Notes: a model not told the origin generated them from the letters alone. 64,000 bases of DNA from Streptomyces antibioticus (GCF_001514065.1 NZ_KQ948431.1:263434-327433), one strand, 5' to 3'; numbered from the stretch's first letter, positions 1 through 10,316 are shown. A program made the numbers and translations.

Positions 1-297
1 ATCCTCGCGGCGAACGTGCCGTACGTCCCCACCGACGAGGTCGGACTGCTGCCCGCGGAGGCCCGCGACCACGAACCGCTGGTCGCCCTGGACGGCGGCT
101 CCGACGGCCTCGACGTCCTGCGCCGGGTGGCCGCCGAGGCGCCCGACTGGCTCGCCCCCGGCGGCTGCCTGCTGGTCGAGACGAGCGAACGCCAGGCCTC
201 GGCGGCCGTGGACGCCTTCACGGGCAGCGGTCTGACGACGCGTCTGCTCGTCTCCGAGGAGCTGTACGCCAATGTCGTGATCGGGGTCAGGGGGTAG
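1..297 (+). CDS. HemK/PrmC-like methyltransferase, 3' end only
   Basis: The open frame runs in from the left edge and stops at 295-297, so only about 98 C-terminal residues are visible. They carry the sequence NVPYVPT, a variant of the NPPY motif that binds the target glutamine in HemK/PrmC-type protein N5-glutamine methyltransferases. This is followed by a GLLPxEARDHEPxxALDGGxDGLDxxRR stretch typical of that family, and the end resembles the last beta strands of a Rossmann methyltransferase. Canonical PrmC has NPPY; the Val for Pro change suggests the paralogous actinomycete 'putative protein N(5)-glutamine methyltransferase' rather than PrmC itself. The SAM-binding half lies outside the window. 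Confidence 0.85.
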   Translation: MLAANVPYVPTDEVGLLPAEARDHEPLVALDGGSDGLDVLRRVAAEAPDWLAPGGCLLVETSERQASAAVDAFTGSGLTTRLLVSEELYANVVIGVRG

Positions 298-303
298 GCG
301 GCG

Positions 304-1014
304 TCAGGTAGTGGCGCCGCTCTCCGACGGTGACGGCGCCGGAGAGCCGCCCCGGCCGTGTCCCGGGAACCCGTCACGCCAGTTCTCCGGACCCGGCATC
401 CTGTCCCGCCACTTGCCGGGGTCCGGCTTCTCCCAGGTGCCGGCGAAGGCGTGGTCGGCGGTCCTGGTGCCGGTGCCGGAGCGGGTGCCGGAGAGGTGGA
501 CGGTGTCGCCGTTCCTGAGGGCGTCCGCCCCGGAGCCCTTGTCGCCGTCCCGCAGCACGGTGGCGTCGGACGGCACGGTCCAGGTCCACCGGGCGCCGTC
601 CTCGCTCTTGACGGTCACCTGGTTGCCGTCCACCTTCTCGACGGTGCCGCGCTGCCACACCCGTACGACCCACTTGCCGGTGTCGCGGTCCTTCACCGTC
701 GACTCCCCGTGCACCCCCTCGCCGCCGCCGAGCCACCAGCCGTGCCGGTGCCCGGGGCCGCGCTCGCCCGGTGACGGGGACGCCGAAGCCGAGGCGGCGG
801 GTGTCGCCCCGCCGTCCGGGCCCGACGAGGTCGCGGCGTAGGCGAGGGCCGCGCCGCCGAGTGTGAGGGCGGCCGCGGCGGCCGCGGCCGTCACCGCCCG
901 TGAGCGCACGGACCGGCGCCGCCACCGGTCCCGCAGCGGGGCGGGTTCCCCGGACCCGCCGGGTCCGACGAGCACCTCGGGCCGCGTCGCTTCCTGATCC
1001 GGATCGTCCGTCAT
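304..1014 (-). CDS. Membrane-anchored or secreted protein with DUF5666-like repeat
   Basis: This 236-residue protein has a short charged cytoplasmic N-terminus, one hydrophobic Ala-rich segment at about residues 42-62 (uncleaved anchor or signal), and then a low-complexity Ser/Ala/Pro/Gly region. A small beta-rich domain follows with VEKVDGNQVTVKSEDG and a later NGDTVHLSGTR; this pattern resembles DUF5666-type extracytoplasmic domains. The C-terminus is Gly/Pro/Arg-rich. A GGGAG-like ribosome site precedes the ATG. It lies convergent to the methyltransferase and downstream of the SpoIIE-type phosphatase on the same strand (114 bp gap). No enzymatic motif is visible; the function is unknown. 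Confidence 0.7.
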   Translation of the reverse strand: MTDDPDQEATRPEVLVGPGGSGEPAPLRDRWRRRSVRSRAVTAAAAAAALTLGGAALAYAATSSGPDGGATPAASASASPSPGERGPGHRHGWWLGGGEGVHGESTVKDRDTGKWVVRVWQRGTVEKVDGNQVTVKSEDGARWTWTVPSDATVLRDGDKGSGADALRNGDTVHLSGTRSGTGTRTADHAFAGTWEKPDPGKWRDRMPGPENWRDGFPGHGRGGSPAPSPSESGATT

Positions 1015-1128
1015 GGCTCGCTCCCGCCGGCGTTCTGGCCTGATGCCCTGCCTTGCTGTGATTGTCCTGGGCGGCCGATAAGAAGCGGGTAATGCCTTCC
1101 TGTGAATCCTCGCGCGGCTGCTCGAAGA

Positions 1129-3210
1129 TCAACTCGGCGTCTGGGCGCGGGCGATCAGCAGCGCCACGTCGTCGGAGTTGTCCGGCTGGTGCAGCGTGCG
1201 GACGAGCAGGTCGCAGACCTCCTCCAGGGCCCGGTCCGGGCCGTCGAGCAGCTCCAGGAGGGCGTCGAGGCGTTCGTCGAGCGGGTGCTGGCGGGTCTCG
1301 ACGAGGCCGTCCGTGTAGAAGACCAGCCGGTCGCCGGGGTCGAGGTCGACGGTCGTGGTGGAGAACGCCACCCCGCCCACGCCCAGCGGCGCCCCCGTGG
1401 GCAGTTCGAGGAGCTCCGGCTTGCGTCCGGCACGCAGCCGGACCGGCGGCAGATGCCCGGCGTTGGCGATCCGGCACTGCCGCAGATGCGGGTCGTGGAC
1501 GGCGTAGACGCAGGTCGCGATGGAGTGGTCCAGATCCTGCGTGATCCGGTCGAGGTGCTCCAGGAGCCGGGCCGGTTCGAGGTCGAGGGAGGCCAGGGTG
1601 TTGGTCGCGGTGCGCAGCCGGCCCATGGTGGCCGCGGCGTTGATGCCGCTGCCCATCACGTCACCGACGACGAGAGCGGTCTTGCAGCCGTCGAGCGGGA
1701 TCACGTCGAACCAGTCGCCGCCGACCTCGGCCGTGGCCCCGGCCGGCTGGTAACGGGAGGCGACCTCCAGGCCGCCCGTGACCGGCGGATGACTGGGCAG
1801 CAGACTGCGCTGGAGGGTCAGCGCGGTGTCACGGGCGTTCTGGTACCAGCGGGCGTTGTCGATCTGCACGGCTGCTCGCGCCGCCAGCTCCCGGGCCAGC
1901 AGCAGGTCGTCCTCGCTGAACGGCAGCGGATTGCCGGTGCGCTTGAGGTCGAGGGCGCCCAGCACCTCACCGCGCGCGATCAACGGCACCGCCAGATACG
2001 AGTGCACGCCCGCGCGGGCCAGCAGTCCGGCCGCCTCCGGGGAACGGGCGATGCGCGGCAGGTCGGCCTCCTGGACCTCGGCCACCAGCACCGGGTCGCC
2101 GGTGCGGACACACTCGGTGACCAGGCGGTCCGGGCCGTACCGGGCGACCTGTCCGGGCGGGTCGGCCGCATTGAGCGCGGGCGAGGCCTCGTCGTCCGCC
2201 TTGACGGCGAGGGCGCGGATCACGGCCGGCTCGGTGGGGCCGAGACTGCTGCGCCTGCCGTCCACCACCGCCTCCAGCAGATCCACGGCCGCTATGTCGG
2301 CGAGCTCCGGCACGGCGACGTCGGCCAGCTCGCGGGCCGTGCGGTCCAGCTCCAGGGTGGTGCCGATCCGTGCGGAGGCGTCCGCGATGACGGCGAGCCG
2401 CCGCCGCGCGGACTCCGCCTCGACGGCCGCCCGGTGCTCCTCGGTGACGTCCACGACCGAGGCGGCCACCCCCAGGACGGTGCCGAAGGCGTCCTCCAGG
2501 CGGTACAGCGAGATCGACCAGGCGTGCTCCTGGTCCGGGTCGGCGGGGGTGTGCCCGACGGTCTCGCGGTCGACGAGCGGGCGGCCGGTCTTCAGGACTT
2601 CCAGCGCCGCGGCCTCCAGGGCGGCTGCGTCTATGTGGGGCAGCACCTCGTGGATCGTCCGGCCGAGGTGGTCCTCGGCGGGGACGCCGTTGAGCCGTTC
2701 GAGTGCCGGATTGACGGAGACGTACCGCAGATCGGTGTCCAGGACGGCGAGGCCGATGGGGGAGTGCGCCACCACCCGCGTCGACAGCGCCACGTCCCGC
2801 TCCAGGCTGCGCACGGTGGACCGGTCGGCCGCGAGACCCAGGGCGAACACGTCCCCGTGGTCGTCGAGGAGCCGCATGTTGCGGAACTCCACCAGGCGCG
2901 TGGTGCCGTCCTTGCGCCGGATCGGGAAGGCGCCCGCCCAGCTCTGCCCCGTGGCCACGACGTCGGCGAAGAGCTTCACGACGAGGTCGAGGTACTGCTC
3001 GTGGACCATGATCCGGGCGGCGTACTGGCCCAGGGCCTCCCGGGCCGAGTAACCGAACAGCTCCTCCGCCTGCGGGCTCCACAGCACGATGCGGCCCTGG
3101 GTGTCGAGGACCACGGAGGCCACACCCAGCACATCGAGCAGCCCGCTGGGCCGTACCGCCCCGCGCACCGGTTCGTCGCCCTCGGCGACGGGAGACCGGG
3201 CTGCACTCAT
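1129..3210 (-). CDS. PAS-PAS-GAF-SpoIIE (PP2C-type) serine phosphatase
   Basis: A 693-residue cytoplasmic signalling phosphatase. In order it has two PAS domains (about 15-130 and 145-265, with ILWSPQAEELFGY and an LNGVPAEDHLGR stretch), a GAF domain (about 285-440) and a C-terminal SpoIIE/PP2C domain. The last carries the metal-binding signatures GGDWFDV, GDVMGSG, NAGHLPP, FYTDGLVE and a final DDVALL. The family dephosphorylates anti-sigma-factor antagonists, releasing partner-switching sigma factors; the PAS/GAF part would sense the signal. The start at 3210 is chosen because AAGGAC lies 10 nt upstream; the frame is open further up to 3321 but without a ribosome site. No RsbW-type kinase domain is fused and no antagonist gene is adjacent, so its partner is unknown. 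Confidence 0.93.
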   Translation of the reverse strand: MSAARSPVAEGDEPVRGAVRPSGLLDVLGVASVVLDTQGRIVLWSPQAEELFGYSAREALGQYAARIMVHEQYLDLVVKLFADVVATGQSWAGAFPIRRKDGTTRLVEFRNMRLLDDHGDVFALGLAADRSTVRSLERDVALSTRVVAHSPIGLAVLDTDLRYVSVNPALERLNGVPAEDHLGRTIHEVLPHIDAAALEAAALEVLKTGRPLVDRETVGHTPADPDQEHAWSISLYRLEDAFGTVLGVAASVVDVTEEHRAAVEAESARRRLAVIADASARIGTTLELDRTARELADVAVPELADIAAVDLLEAVVDGRRSSLGPTEPAVIRALAVKADDEASPALNAADPPGQVARYGPDRLVTECVRTGDPVLVAEVQEADLPRIARSPEAAGLLARAGVHSYLAVPLIARGEVLGALDLKRTGNPLPFSEDDLLLARELAARAAVQIDNARWYQNARDTALTLQRSLLPSHPPVTGGLEVASRYQPAGATAEVGGDWFDVIPLDGCKTALVVGDVMGSGINAAATMGRLRTATNTLASLDLEPARLLEHLDRITQDLDHSIATCVYAVHDPHLRQCRIANAGHLPPVRLRAGRKPELLELPTGAPLGVGGVAFSTTTVDLDPGDRLVFYTDGLVETRQHPLDERLDALLELLDGPDRALEEVCDLLVRTLHQPDNSDDVALLIARAQTPS

Positions 3211-3456
3211 CGCACGCACCGTCCTTAGACCGTCCACACGGCACGTCGTCCCCCGTGCCGACTCCCCTGTTCTACCGCGTTCAACCGTCTCTGGGGCGCC
3301 ATCGGCGTCCTCCTCCACCATCCCTCAACACGGCGGAGCGCGTCCTGCGAGACCGGAAGTTCGGTTCCCCGTTCCCTTATTGGTCTGTACATGACTACTC
3401 GGGAGCGCCACACTGTCCGCCGAGCGCACCCACCCCCCTCCGAGGAGTCGCCCGCC

Positions 3457-4332
3457 ATGCCCCTGCGCACCCGGCAACGTTGTCGAGCCGCCCTGACCGG
3501 ACTCGTCGCCCTCGCCACCGCCGCCGCCGTCCTGTCGACCGCCACGCCCGCGACGGCCGCCGACACCTGGACCGAGGTCGGCTCCGACCGCGCCGACCCG
3601 CTCACCGAGAGCCAGGGCCTGGCCTCGGTCGAGGTCCCGGCGAACAGCGCCAACCGCTACACCGGCATCGGCACCATCCCGTTGAGCGTGTCCAGCCGCG
3701 GCTGGAACCACGTCGGCGACCCCGACGCCTCCTACGACGGCTACTACATCGAGCCCTACCAGGCGGACTCGGGCACCGCGAAGATGTACCGGGTGCAGTC
3801 CCCGGGCGGCACGTGGTCGGAGTACGTCCACACGCTGAGCAGCGGGGAGGCGCTCAACAACTCCTGGGTCGCCATCGCCCCGTCGGGCCAGTGGATGCTG
3901 TCCGGCGAGTACGGCACCATGACCCGCTTCCTGGTCTTCCCGACCCCCGGCGTCAACGCGAGCACCTCGCCCTCCGCCAACCTCCCGCAGGCCTCCACCG
4001 TCACCCTCGACCACGCCGTACGCGACGTACAGGGCTGCGACTTCGTCACCGCGACACGGCTGCTGTGCTCCTCCGACGACCCGGCAGGCACCCTCTTCGG
4101 CATCACCAAGCCGCTTCTCCAGATCGACCTGTCCGCCGAGCCGGGCACGGCGAACGTCACCGGCCATGTGACGGCGCTCCGCCAGCTCCCGCTGCGCAGC
4201 TCCTGCTCGGGCACCTTCGAGGCCGAGGGCATCGACTACGACCGGCGCACCGGCACCCTGCGGGTGATCGTCGTCTCGCCCGGGTTCTGCGTCCTGACCG
4301 ACAGCAAGACCTATCGCTTCACCAAGAGCTGA
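3457..4332 (+). CDS. Secreted protein of unknown function
   Basis: This 291-residue protein starts with a classical Sec signal peptide: a basic RTRQRCR stretch, a hydrophobic AALTGLVALATAAAVL core and an ATPATAA cleavage region near residue 34. The mature part has many Trp, Tyr, Ser and Thr residues and reads like a beta-propeller or beta-sandwich (HVGDPDASYDGYYIEPY; SGQWMLSGEYGTMTRF), with four cysteines that could form disulfides. GAGGAG sits 8-9 nt before the ATG and decides this start over an in-frame one at 3391. Divergent from the SpoIIE phosphatase, with 246 bp between them. No catalytic motif is recognised. Confidence 0.8.
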   Translation: MPLRTRQRCRAALTGLVALATAAAVLSTATPATAADTWTEVGSDRADPLTESQGLASVEVPANSANRYTGIGTIPLSVSSRGWNHVGDPDASYDGYYIEPYQADSGTAKMYRVQSPGGTWSEYVHTLSSGEALNNSWVAIAPSGQWMLSGEYGTMTRFLVFPTPGVNASTSPSANLPQASTVTLDHAVRDVQGCDFVTATRLLCSSDDPAGTLFGITKPLLQIDLSAEPGTANVTGHVTALRQLPLRSSCSGTFEAEGIDYDRRTGTLRVIVVSPGFCVLTDSKTYRFTKS

Positions 4333-4352
4333 CGTACCGCTTCACCGAGAAC

Positions 4353-4376
4353 CGGGCCGCCACTGGTCCCGGCCCG
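4353..4376 (+). terminator. GC-rich hairpin after the secreted protein gene
   Basis: An inverted repeat CGGGCC / GGCCCG with a 12-nt loop lies 20 bp after the stop codon. There is no T tract, as is usual for Streptomyces terminators. Confidence 0.4.
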
Positions 4377-4459
4377 ACAGTGGTGCTTTTCTGAAGGTGT
4401 GGCGCGGTGCACGGGGGAACTCGTGCGACCGCGCCGTCGCCATGAGAGGAGCGATCACG

Positions 4460-4828
4460 ATGGATCGTGTGCGCATGCACGAGGAGCCCGTCTCCCTGGA
4501 GATCAGCGGGTGCAGCAAGGAGGACGCCAGGATCGTGTTCGACGCGCTCAGCCAGTGCTTCGAGTCCGACCGGTCCGCCGAGGACGTGCCCCAGCAGCTC
4601 CACGAGACCCGCCCGATGGTGTGGCTCGGCACCTTCGAGGTCACCGACGTCCAGGAGTGTGCGACCCCGCCCCGGCTCTCGTCCTCCGTCGAGGCAGACG
4701 CGCAGGGCGGCTACTGGGCCATCGAACGGCTGCGCTCCACACTCGACTCCCTGTTCGCGGTCCGCGACCTCTCCTCGGCCTCCGGGGACCAGGAACGGGA
4801 ACTGCATGTTCTGCTGGAAAGCAGGTGA
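4460..4828 (+). CDS. Hypothetical protein, 122 aa
   Basis: A small soluble acidic protein with no signal peptide, membrane segment or known motif. It has an alternating helix/strand pattern (LEISGCSKEDARIVFDAL; WLGTFEVTDV; YWAIERLRSTLDSLF), compatible with a small alpha/beta fold. GAGGAG 9 nt upstream of ATG 4460 sets the start; an in-frame GTG/ATG further up lacks one. It stands alone between a secreted protein and fadH. The palindromic site at 4858-4871 follows it, so it is probably a separate transcription unit. No function can be assigned. Confidence 0.65.
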   Translation: MDRVRMHEEPVSLEISGCSKEDARIVFDALSQCFESDRSAEDVPQQLHETRPMVWLGTFEVTDVQECATPPRLSSSVEADAQGGYWAIERLRSTLDSLFAVRDLSSASGDQERELHVLLESR

Positions 4829-4857
4829 CCTGCGGCACATCACCCCTGGCCTGGTTC

Positions 4858-4871
4858 TGCAACTAGTTGCA
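4858..4871. promoter_or_regulatory. 14-bp perfect palindrome upstream of fadH (likely PadR operator)
   Basis: TGCAACTAGTTGCA is a perfect palindrome, or equivalently TGCA-N6-TGCA. It lies 58 bp before the fadH start, in the only promoter region of the fadH-padR pair. The downstream regulator has the PadR plus Vir_act_alpha_C layout of AphA, whose known half-sites are also TGCA spaced by six bases. Autoregulation of the pair is inferred. Confidence 0.65.
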
Positions 4872-4874
4872 TAA

Positions 4875-6944
<2,070 letters not shown>

Positions 6945-6965
6945 GGGCGTCCCTAGGATGACCCC

Positions 6966-7523
6966 ATGTCACTCCCGCACGCGATCCTGACCGCCCTGCT
7001 GGAAAAGCCGTCCTCGGGTCTCGAACTGACCCGCCGGTTCGACCGGTCGATCGGCTTCTTCTGGTCGGCGACGCACCAGCAGATCTATCGCGAGCTGGGA
7101 AAGCTGGAGGTCGAGGGCCATATCCGGGCGCTGCCGTCACCGCAGCCGGCCCGCGGGCAGAAGAAGTCGTACGAGGTCCTGCCCGCGGGCCGCGCCGAGC
7201 TGGCCCGCTGGACGGCCGCCTCCCAGGACCCCAAGCCGTACCGCGAGACGCTGTTCCTGCGGCTGCGGGCGGCGGCCGCCATCGGCACCGAGGGCGTCGC
7301 GGGCATCGAGGCCGATCTGCGCCGCCATCTGGAGCTGCACCGGCAGCAGTTGTCGCAGTACGAGGAGATCGAACAGCGTGACTTCCCGCCGGGCAAGGAC
7401 AGCCCGCAGGACCGGTTGCAGCACCTGATCCTGCGGGCGGGGATCGATCTGGAGACCTTCTGGACGCGGTGGCTCACCCACGCGCTGGAGGAGTTCTCGG
7501 AACTGCCCGATCAGAGCCGGTAG
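6966..7523 (+). CDS. PadR-family transcriptional regulator (AphA-like)
   Basis: A 185-residue regulator. Residues 1-80 form the PadR winged helix (LPHAILTALLEKPSSGLELT and a wing near KLEVEGHIRAL). Residues about 95-180 match the helical Vir_act_alpha_C dimerisation domain (LELHRQQLSQYEEIEQRDFP; ILRAGIDLETFWTRWL). PadR proteins usually repress a neighbouring operon until a phenolic or other small ligand binds. It follows fadH by 21 bp, so it is probably co-transcribed and controls it through the palindrome at 4858-4871. Its 3' end overlaps the convergent secreted protein gene by 13 bp. Confidence 0.9.
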   Translation: MSLPHAILTALLEKPSSGLELTRRFDRSIGFFWSATHQQIYRELGKLEVEGHIRALPSPQPARGQKKSYEVLPAGRAELARWTAASQDPKPYRETLFLRLRAAAAIGTEGVAGIEADLRRHLELHRQQLSQYEEIEQRDFPPGKDSPQDRLQHLILRAGIDLETFWTRWLTHALEEFSELPDQSR

Positions 7524-8035
7524 GGCTTGGCGCGGCGGCGCAGGAACCAGGCCGCCGCGATGCCGCCGATCCCGACGAGCGCGGCACCGGCGCCCAGGGT
7601 GAGCGGACCGTAGTCCTTGATGCCGCCGCCGAGGCCGCCCATCACGCCCCGGGAGGGTGAGGCGGTCGCGGAGATGGTCGGCGTGGAGGCCGTCGAGACG
7701 ATGACCGACTGGGTGCCGGCGGTGGCGTTGTTGGAGCACATGACGACGACCGTGTACGTCCCGGGGCTCACGTTCGACCAGGCGGCCGACTGCAGGGAGT
7801 TCGTCCCCGACAGCGTCACCTGACGGCCCTGGGCGAAGTTCGCCTGGCTGCTGTTGAGGAGCGAGGCGGTGCCCCAGCTGCCGTTGACCTGGGTGCAGGC
7901 GCTGGTCGTCACCGAGACCGTGGAGCCGGTGGTGCTCACCGAGATGCCCGAGGCCGCGACCGCCGGGGAGACGGCCAGCGCGGCGCCTGCGGCCGCGGCG
8001 AGGCCGGAGCGGAGGAGAAGCTGACTTGTACGCAT
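7511..8035 (-). CDS. Surface protein with signal peptide and C-terminal membrane anchor
   Basis: A 174-residue protein. Residues 1-28 are a Sec signal peptide (RTSQLLLRSGLAAAAGAALA, cleaved near VAASG). A Ser/Thr-rich beta-sandwich-like domain follows with two cysteines (TTSACTQV, VVMCSNNA) that may pair. The C-terminus is a single hydrophobic helix (GAGAALVGIGGIAAAWFL) followed by RRRAKPYRL, the layout of a membrane-anchored wall-exposed protein rather than an LPXTG sortase substrate. GGAGG 8 nt before ATG 8035 decides the start. The function is unknown; many streptomycetes have similar small surface proteins. Confidence 0.75.
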   Translation of the reverse strand: MRTSQLLLRSGLAAAAGAALAVSPAVAASGISVSTTGSTVSVTTSACTQVNGSWGTASLLNSSQANFAQGRQVTLSGTNSLQSAAWSNVSPGTYTVVVMCSNNATAGTQSVIVSTASTPTISATASPSRGVMGGLGGGIKDYGPLTLGAGAALVGIGGIAAAWFLRRRAKPYRL

Positions 8036-8202
8036 GGACTGCCCTCCGGCGGCACGGTTGGCGGTACGTCCCATGCGCCGCCGAGGATCGGAAAAGGCCC
8101 GTGCGCCTCAGGGGCAGCCAACGTGCCCCGGGGCCGCCGCGCATGCGGACCGCCGCCGGGAAGGTGACGGATTACTTCGTCCGGCGCAAGCGCGCCGCTC
8201 CG

Positions 8203-9174
8203 TCAGGGTCCGGCGCCGGTGGTGACCGACCGCTCCGGCGACCAGCCGCCCCAGGTCCCGTCGGGCAGCCTGGCCCGCACCCGCAACCGGTGGACGGCAC
8301 CCGCCTCCCGCCCCGCGTAGAAGCTGTACGTGGCCCGCTCGGTCGGCGCCGTCCCGCCGTACACCAGCGAGGTGGCCGGGCGCCCGTCCAGCCGGATCTG
8401 GTACTCGGTGACCACGCCGTCCGCGCGCGGTGGCACCCAGGAGAGGCCGAAGTAGTACGCCCCGTCATCGCCCCGCCGGGTCGTGGCGCGGAAGTCGGTG
8501 GGGGCCGTGCCCCGCCCGTCGTCGGTGCCGGAGGCGGTGGTGAGGCGGACGACGGCGCTCGCGGGGGAGACGTTGTCGGCCGCGTCGCGGGCCCGCACGG
8601 TGAAGGAGTAGCGGACGCCGGGTCGCAGCCCCGTCACCACGGTCGCCGTCTGGTTGCCGCCCACACTGTGGATCTTCGTGCCGCCCTGATGGATGTCGTA
8701 CGACACCACACCCACGTCGTCCGAGGCCGCGGACCACGACAGCTGCACCGCCCGGCCGCCGACCACCCGCCCCGTCACCCGGCCCGGACGGGTCGGCGCG
8801 GAGGCGTCCGCCCGGCCGGCCGCCGGGGTCGTCGCCCGGACCTCGCGGCTGGGCGGGCCGAGCCGGCCGACGGTGTCCCGGGCCCGCACGGTGAACACAT
8901 AGCTGGTGGACGGCCTGAGCCTGGAGACGTCCACCATGTGCTCGGAACCCGGCACGTCCCGCACCTTCGTGGTGCCGCGATACACCTCGTAACCGTCGAT
9001 CCCGTCCGCCGCGGACACCGCGCTCCACATCACATGCACGCTGGTCGCGCTGCCGGCGGCGGCCGTGACGCCCGCCGGGGCGCCGGGGAGCCTGCCCTCG
9101 TCGGCCTCGGCGCCGCCCCAGCCGCAGCCCGCCAGCAGCAGGAGCGTCCCGCAGAGAACGGCAACGCGTCGCAC
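8203..9174 (-). CDS. Fibronectin type III lipoprotein (three FN3 domains)
   Basis: A 323-residue lipoprotein. The GTG at 9174 is chosen because GGGGAGG lies 7 nt upstream and it gives a compact signal peptide VRRVAVLCGTLLLLAGC ending in the lipobox LAGC; a longer frame to 9219 would bury this. After the acylated Cys come three FN3 repeats of about 85-90 residues, each with the WS core and a Y-x-F/L-x-VRA strand (SYVFTVRARD, RYSFTVRARD, VHRLRVRAR). FN3 domains in streptomycetes are typically spacers in chitinases and cellulases; here there is no catalytic domain. A DasR-like palindrome at 9196-9207 covers the transcription start region, suggesting a role in amino-sugar polymer use. Divergent from the chitosanase gene. 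Confidence 0.85.
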   Translation of the reverse strand: MRRVAVLCGTLLLLAGCGWGGAEADEGRLPGAPAGVTAAAGSATSVHVMWSAVSAADGIDGYEVYRGTTKVRDVPGSEHMVDVSRLRPSTSYVFTVRARDTVGRLGPPSREVRATTPAAGRADASAPTRPGRVTGRVVGGRAVQLSWSAASDDVGVVSYDIHQGGTKIHSVGGNQTATVVTGLRPGVRYSFTVRARDAADNVSPASAVVRLTTASGTDDGRGTAPTDFRATTRRGDDGAYYFGLSWVPPRADGVVTEYQIRLDGRPATSLVYGGTAPTERATYSFYAGREAGAVHRLRVRARLPDGTWGGWSPERSVTTGAGP

Positions 9175-9195
9175 GAGTACGCCTCCCCGGGGCAA

Positions 9196-9207
9196 TGGTC
9201 CGGACCA
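9196..9207 (-). promoter_or_regulatory. DasR-like dre site before the FN3 lipoprotein
   Basis: TGGTCCGGACCA is a perfect 12-bp palindrome, and in its 16-bp context it matches 12 positions of the DasR consensus ACTGGTCTAGACCACT. It sits between the -10 element and the ribosome site, where a repressor would block transcription. Confidence 0.6.
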
Positions 9208-9221
9208 ATGCGGCTGCACTC

Positions 9222-9250
9222 ACTATGCAGCGCTGACGTGGTCCCATCAA
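9222..9250 (-). promoter_or_regulatory. Housekeeping-type promoter of the FN3 lipoprotein
   Basis: Read on the minus strand, TTGATG (9245-9250) and CATAGT (9222-9227) are separated by exactly 17 nt. The spacing and composition fit a sigma-70/HrdB-type promoter about 50 nt upstream of the GTG start. Confidence 0.5.
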
Positions 9251-9592
9251 GAGGGAGGCGCAAGAGGGGCACCAGAGGGGCGGCGTTGGTGGGCACGGCG
9301 GACGGTTACGTATGCTGAACCACCTCACGGCGAACTCCCTTCGAGGGCTCGGGAGTTCATGTCGTTGGCGCGGGCCGCTGTCGTCGCTGTCCCCGCGCCG
9401 GACGCGGGCGGCCGGGCAGCCGGAGCCGACGCAGGCTCAGGCGCCCGGCCCCTGTCGGAGGTTCGGGCGGGGCGCGCACGCGCCCACGGGGGGTCGTGCA
9501 CCGTCCGGCCCCCTCAGGGTGGCCGGGTTTGCGCTACGGCATCAGATTGGGCTGAGTGTCCGTCAGTGTCCCCCAGGAGAGGGTCCCTTATC
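9251..9592. other. Divergent intergenic region, chitosanase side
   Basis: Together with the dre/promoter segment, this forms a 418-bp gap without a convincing gene. It holds an inverted repeat GAACTCCC (9332-9339) / GGGAGTTC (9351-9358) with a smaller internal hairpin CCCT-TCG-AGGG (9337-9347). An open frame at 9312-9611 has no ribosome site and lacks normal codon usage. The stretch 9360-9560 is GC-rich with nothing further recognisable. Confidence 0.5.
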
Positions 9593-10288
9593 GTGCGTGT
9601 CCAGTCGCTGACGCTGGCCGCGGCAGGCGCCGCCCTGCTCGCCCCGACCATGTCGCCCGCCGTCGAGCCCCTCGCCTTCCAGGAGCAGGTGGTGCGCCAC
9701 GAAGGCGATGTCCGCGCCGCCGACCTGCTGGCCAGGGTGCGTGACTGCGTCCCCGTCTCGCGCGGCCGGTACGCCACCGACGACGGCCTGCCCGCCACCG
9801 TCCCGGTCTGCGGTACCGACGAGGCGGTGTTCTGGAAGGCCGACATGGACATCGACTGCGACGGCCGGCCCGGCCAGTACTGCAACGGGCGCACCGACCC
9901 GCTGTTCTCCCCCGCCACCGCCTACCAGCAGGCCGACGGCCGCTACCTGAGCGCCGAACGCCTGCCCTACATCGTGGTGCCCACCCCGAGCCCCGTCTGG
10001 AACTACCGCGACAGCGGCGTCCGGGGCGGCTCGGTCGCGGCGGTGATCTACAAGGACCGCGTGCAGTACGCGGTCGTCGGCGACGTGGGCCCCCGCGGTA
10101 TCATCGGCGAGGCCTCCTACGCCAGCGCCAAGGCCCTCGGTATCCGCCCCGACCCACGCGGCGGCGGCACGCCCTCCGGGGTGACGTACATCGTCTTCAA
10201 GGACTCCCAGGTCAAACCCATCGAGGACCATGCTGCCGCGATCGCGACGGGGGAGCGGTTGGCGCGACAGTTCGTGCGGGGGCGGTAG
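9593..10288 (+). CDS. Secreted GH75 chitosanase
   Basis: A 231-residue secreted enzyme expected to hydrolyse beta-1,4-linked glucosamine polymers outside the cell. The start GTG at 9593 follows AGGAGAGG by about 10 nt and opens a short signal peptide (VRVQSLTLAAAGAALLAP). The mature part has the family GH75 hallmark KADMDIDCDG, a conserved YIVVPTP stretch and GDVGPRGIIGEAS; the Asp of GDVGP and the Glu of GEAS correspond to the catalytic acid pair described in the fungal family member. No carbohydrate-binding module is fused. It is divergent from the FN3 lipoprotein that carries a dre site, but no dre-like or CsnR-like site was seen directly upstream of the chitosanase itself. Confidence 0.88.
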   Translation: MRVQSLTLAAAGAALLAPTMSPAVEPLAFQEQVVRHEGDVRAADLLARVRDCVPVSRGRYATDDGLPATVPVCGTDEAVFWKADMDIDCDGRPGQYCNGRTDPLFSPATAYQQADGRYLSAERLPYIVVPTPSPVWNYRDSGVRGGSVAAVIYKDRVQYAVVGDVGPRGIIGEASYASAKALGIRPDPRGGGTPSGVTYIVFKDSQVKPIEDHAAAIATGERLARQFVRGR

Positions 10289-10316
10289 GCGGCGCGGCCT
10301 GTCGCGCGAGAGCGCC

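Noticed and set aside
1102-3228. Long open frame on the plus strand opposite the SpoIIE phosphatase
   Set aside because: A high-GC shadow frame with Arg/Gly/Val-rich low-complexity protein. The minus strand encodes clear PAS, GAF and SpoIIE domains.
3381-3392. TGGTCTGTACAT resembling a DasR site between the phosphatase and a secreted protein
   Set aside because: Only 8 of 12 core positions match and the sequence is not symmetric.
9312-9611. Possible 99-residue gene upstream of the chitosanase
   Set aside because: No ribosome site, Arg/Pro/Gly-rich random-looking product, and it runs into the chitosanase start in another frame.
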